Source of the DNA: CBDFHC01 sp965247585
GTDB lineage: Bacteria > Chloroflexota > Dehalococcoidia > Lucifugimonadales > GCA-2712585
Assembly: GCA_965247585.1 (NCBI GenBank)
Contig: CBDFHC010000004.1
Span: 1 to 64,000, forward strand
Length of the DNA stretch: 64,000 nucleotides
Reading direction: 5' to 3'
The first letter of the stretch is position 1, and each line of letters opens with the position of its first letter. Both the position numbers and the translations under genes were made by a program. The notes beneath the pieces are model-generated. The model was not told where the DNA came from. It worked only from the letters and a program-made list of their open reading frames with translations, and did no database searches. Of this stretch, positions 63,553-64,000 are shown piece by piece.

Positions 63553-64000
63553 GTACTCAGTCAACCTAATTGTTGGCAGGATAGAGATGGTGAAGCTTGA
63601 CTCGGGCGTCCACAGTGGAGAATCTCCAGTCAATGGTTGCTCCGGCTTGGTTTCGTTCTGCCTCCAGGGCCGCGATCTCGCCACTCAAAGTCTCTTCATC
63701 GGCAATACGCCGGCGCAGGACTCGCCTGGCCAAGACACTGAACTCGATCTCTGCCATGTTGAGCCAACTACCGTGCTTGGGAGTGTAGTGAAACTCCAAG
63801 CGTTTGCGTATTCGCCTAGCCTCCTTGGGCTCGAAGGTTTCGTAGAGGGAAGCTGGTTTGTGGGTGTTGAGGTTGTCCAGCACCACCCGGATCTTCTCGG
63901 ACGCTGGGTAAGCTTCATCGGCCAGCCACCGCATCTGCTGAGCGAAGTCCACCATGGTACGACGTTCGGTCACTGCCACATGCCTCCAGCCCGCCAGGGG
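63553..64000 (-). mobile_element. IS630-family insertion sequence, second copy (cut by the window end)
   Basis: It begins at the same terminal sequence (GTACTCAGTCAAC) after a TA (63551-63552). As far as it can be read it matches the copy at 33927, in the same orientation. The two copies bracket 28.4 kb containing the giant protein, the JAMM/ThiF genes and the aap operon. Confidence 0.92.
63566..64000 (-). CDS. IS630 transposase orf2, partial
   Basis: The visible C-terminal 145 or so residues match the orf2 product of the first copy, including 'VVLDNLNTHKP' and 'SWLNMAEIEFSVL'. The N-terminus and orf1 lie beyond the window. Confidence 0.92.
   Translation of the reverse strand, partial: PLAGWRHVAVTERRTMVDFAQQMRWLADEAYPASEKIRVVLDNLNTHKPASLYETFEPKEARRIRKRLEFHYTPKHGSWLNMAEIEFSVLARRVLRRRIADEETLSGEIAALEAERNQAGATIDWRFSTVDARVKLHHLYPANN

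Overview
This 64 kb window is an accessory, mobile-element-rich stretch of a high-GC bacterial chromosome. I place it tentatively in the Chloroflexota (Dehalococcoidia/SAR202-like). The grounds are lipoproteins with Thr/Pro 'TPTPT' linkers, very large Fn3/Calx-beta/FG-GAP surface proteins, two-ORF IS630 elements, an RNHCP gene and remnants of serine-recombinase elements. This is an inference from gene style; no rRNA or tRNA gene is present to test it.

Layout. 0-5 kb: a secreted leucine-rich-repeat plus Calx-beta protein on the minus strand, running off the left edge through frameshifts, then a 303-bp MITE-like element. 5.4-11.6 kb: mobile-element genes, comprising a large serine recombinase with a ribbon-helix-helix partner, a frameshifted membrane zincin, an HTH protein and a Replic_Relax-type protein, plus the tail of a second, convergent recombinase. 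11.7-17.2 kb: exported proteins and lipoproteins of unknown function, two of them sharing one domain. 17.4-29.6 kb: an insertion-sequence graveyard (IS256, IS1380, IS3, fragments of istA, LRR and recombinase genes) around an RNHCP/transglutaminase-fold pair, a small membrane protein, a uracil-DNA-glycosylase-like protein, and a duplicated lipoprotein gene flanking a secreted metalloprotease. 29.8-33.9 kb: type II glutamine synthetase, then a cyclic-nucleotide-binding/circularly permuted ATP-grasp fusion coupled to an alpha-E protein that is cut by IS630. 35.9-51.0 kb: one 5013-residue surface protein. 51.9-58.1 kb: a PRTRC-like JAMM peptidase gene and ThiF/E1 gene, each carrying a group II intron. 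59-63.5 kb: a complete polar amino-acid ABC transporter operon (aapJQMP-like). The window ends inside a second IS630 copy in the same orientation as the first.

The most striking object is the 5013-residue protein. By reading it blade by blade I count seven FG-GAP beta-propellers, each of seven blades, and each propeller sits inside a fibronectin type III domain: the Fn3 sequence stops after its first strands, the propeller follows, and the Fn3 sequence resumes. Ordinary Fn3 domains, three nearly identical 606-bp cadherin-like repeats and a C-terminal membrane anchor complete it. The second notable locus is the JAMM/ThiF pair: removing positions 54298-57206 restores one uninterrupted ThiF reading frame, and that intron also carries an unrelated membrane-protein gene on the opposite strand.

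How the genes work together: the aap operon and glutamine synthetase point to amino-acid uptake and nitrogen assimilation. The ATP-grasp/alpha-E pair suggests a peptide-ligase-type modification under cyclic-nucleotide control. The exported proteins and adhesins suggest a cell envelope specialised for surface contact. Many genes are broken by single-base shifts, in-frame stops or insertions, so the region is either decaying or carries some sequencing error.
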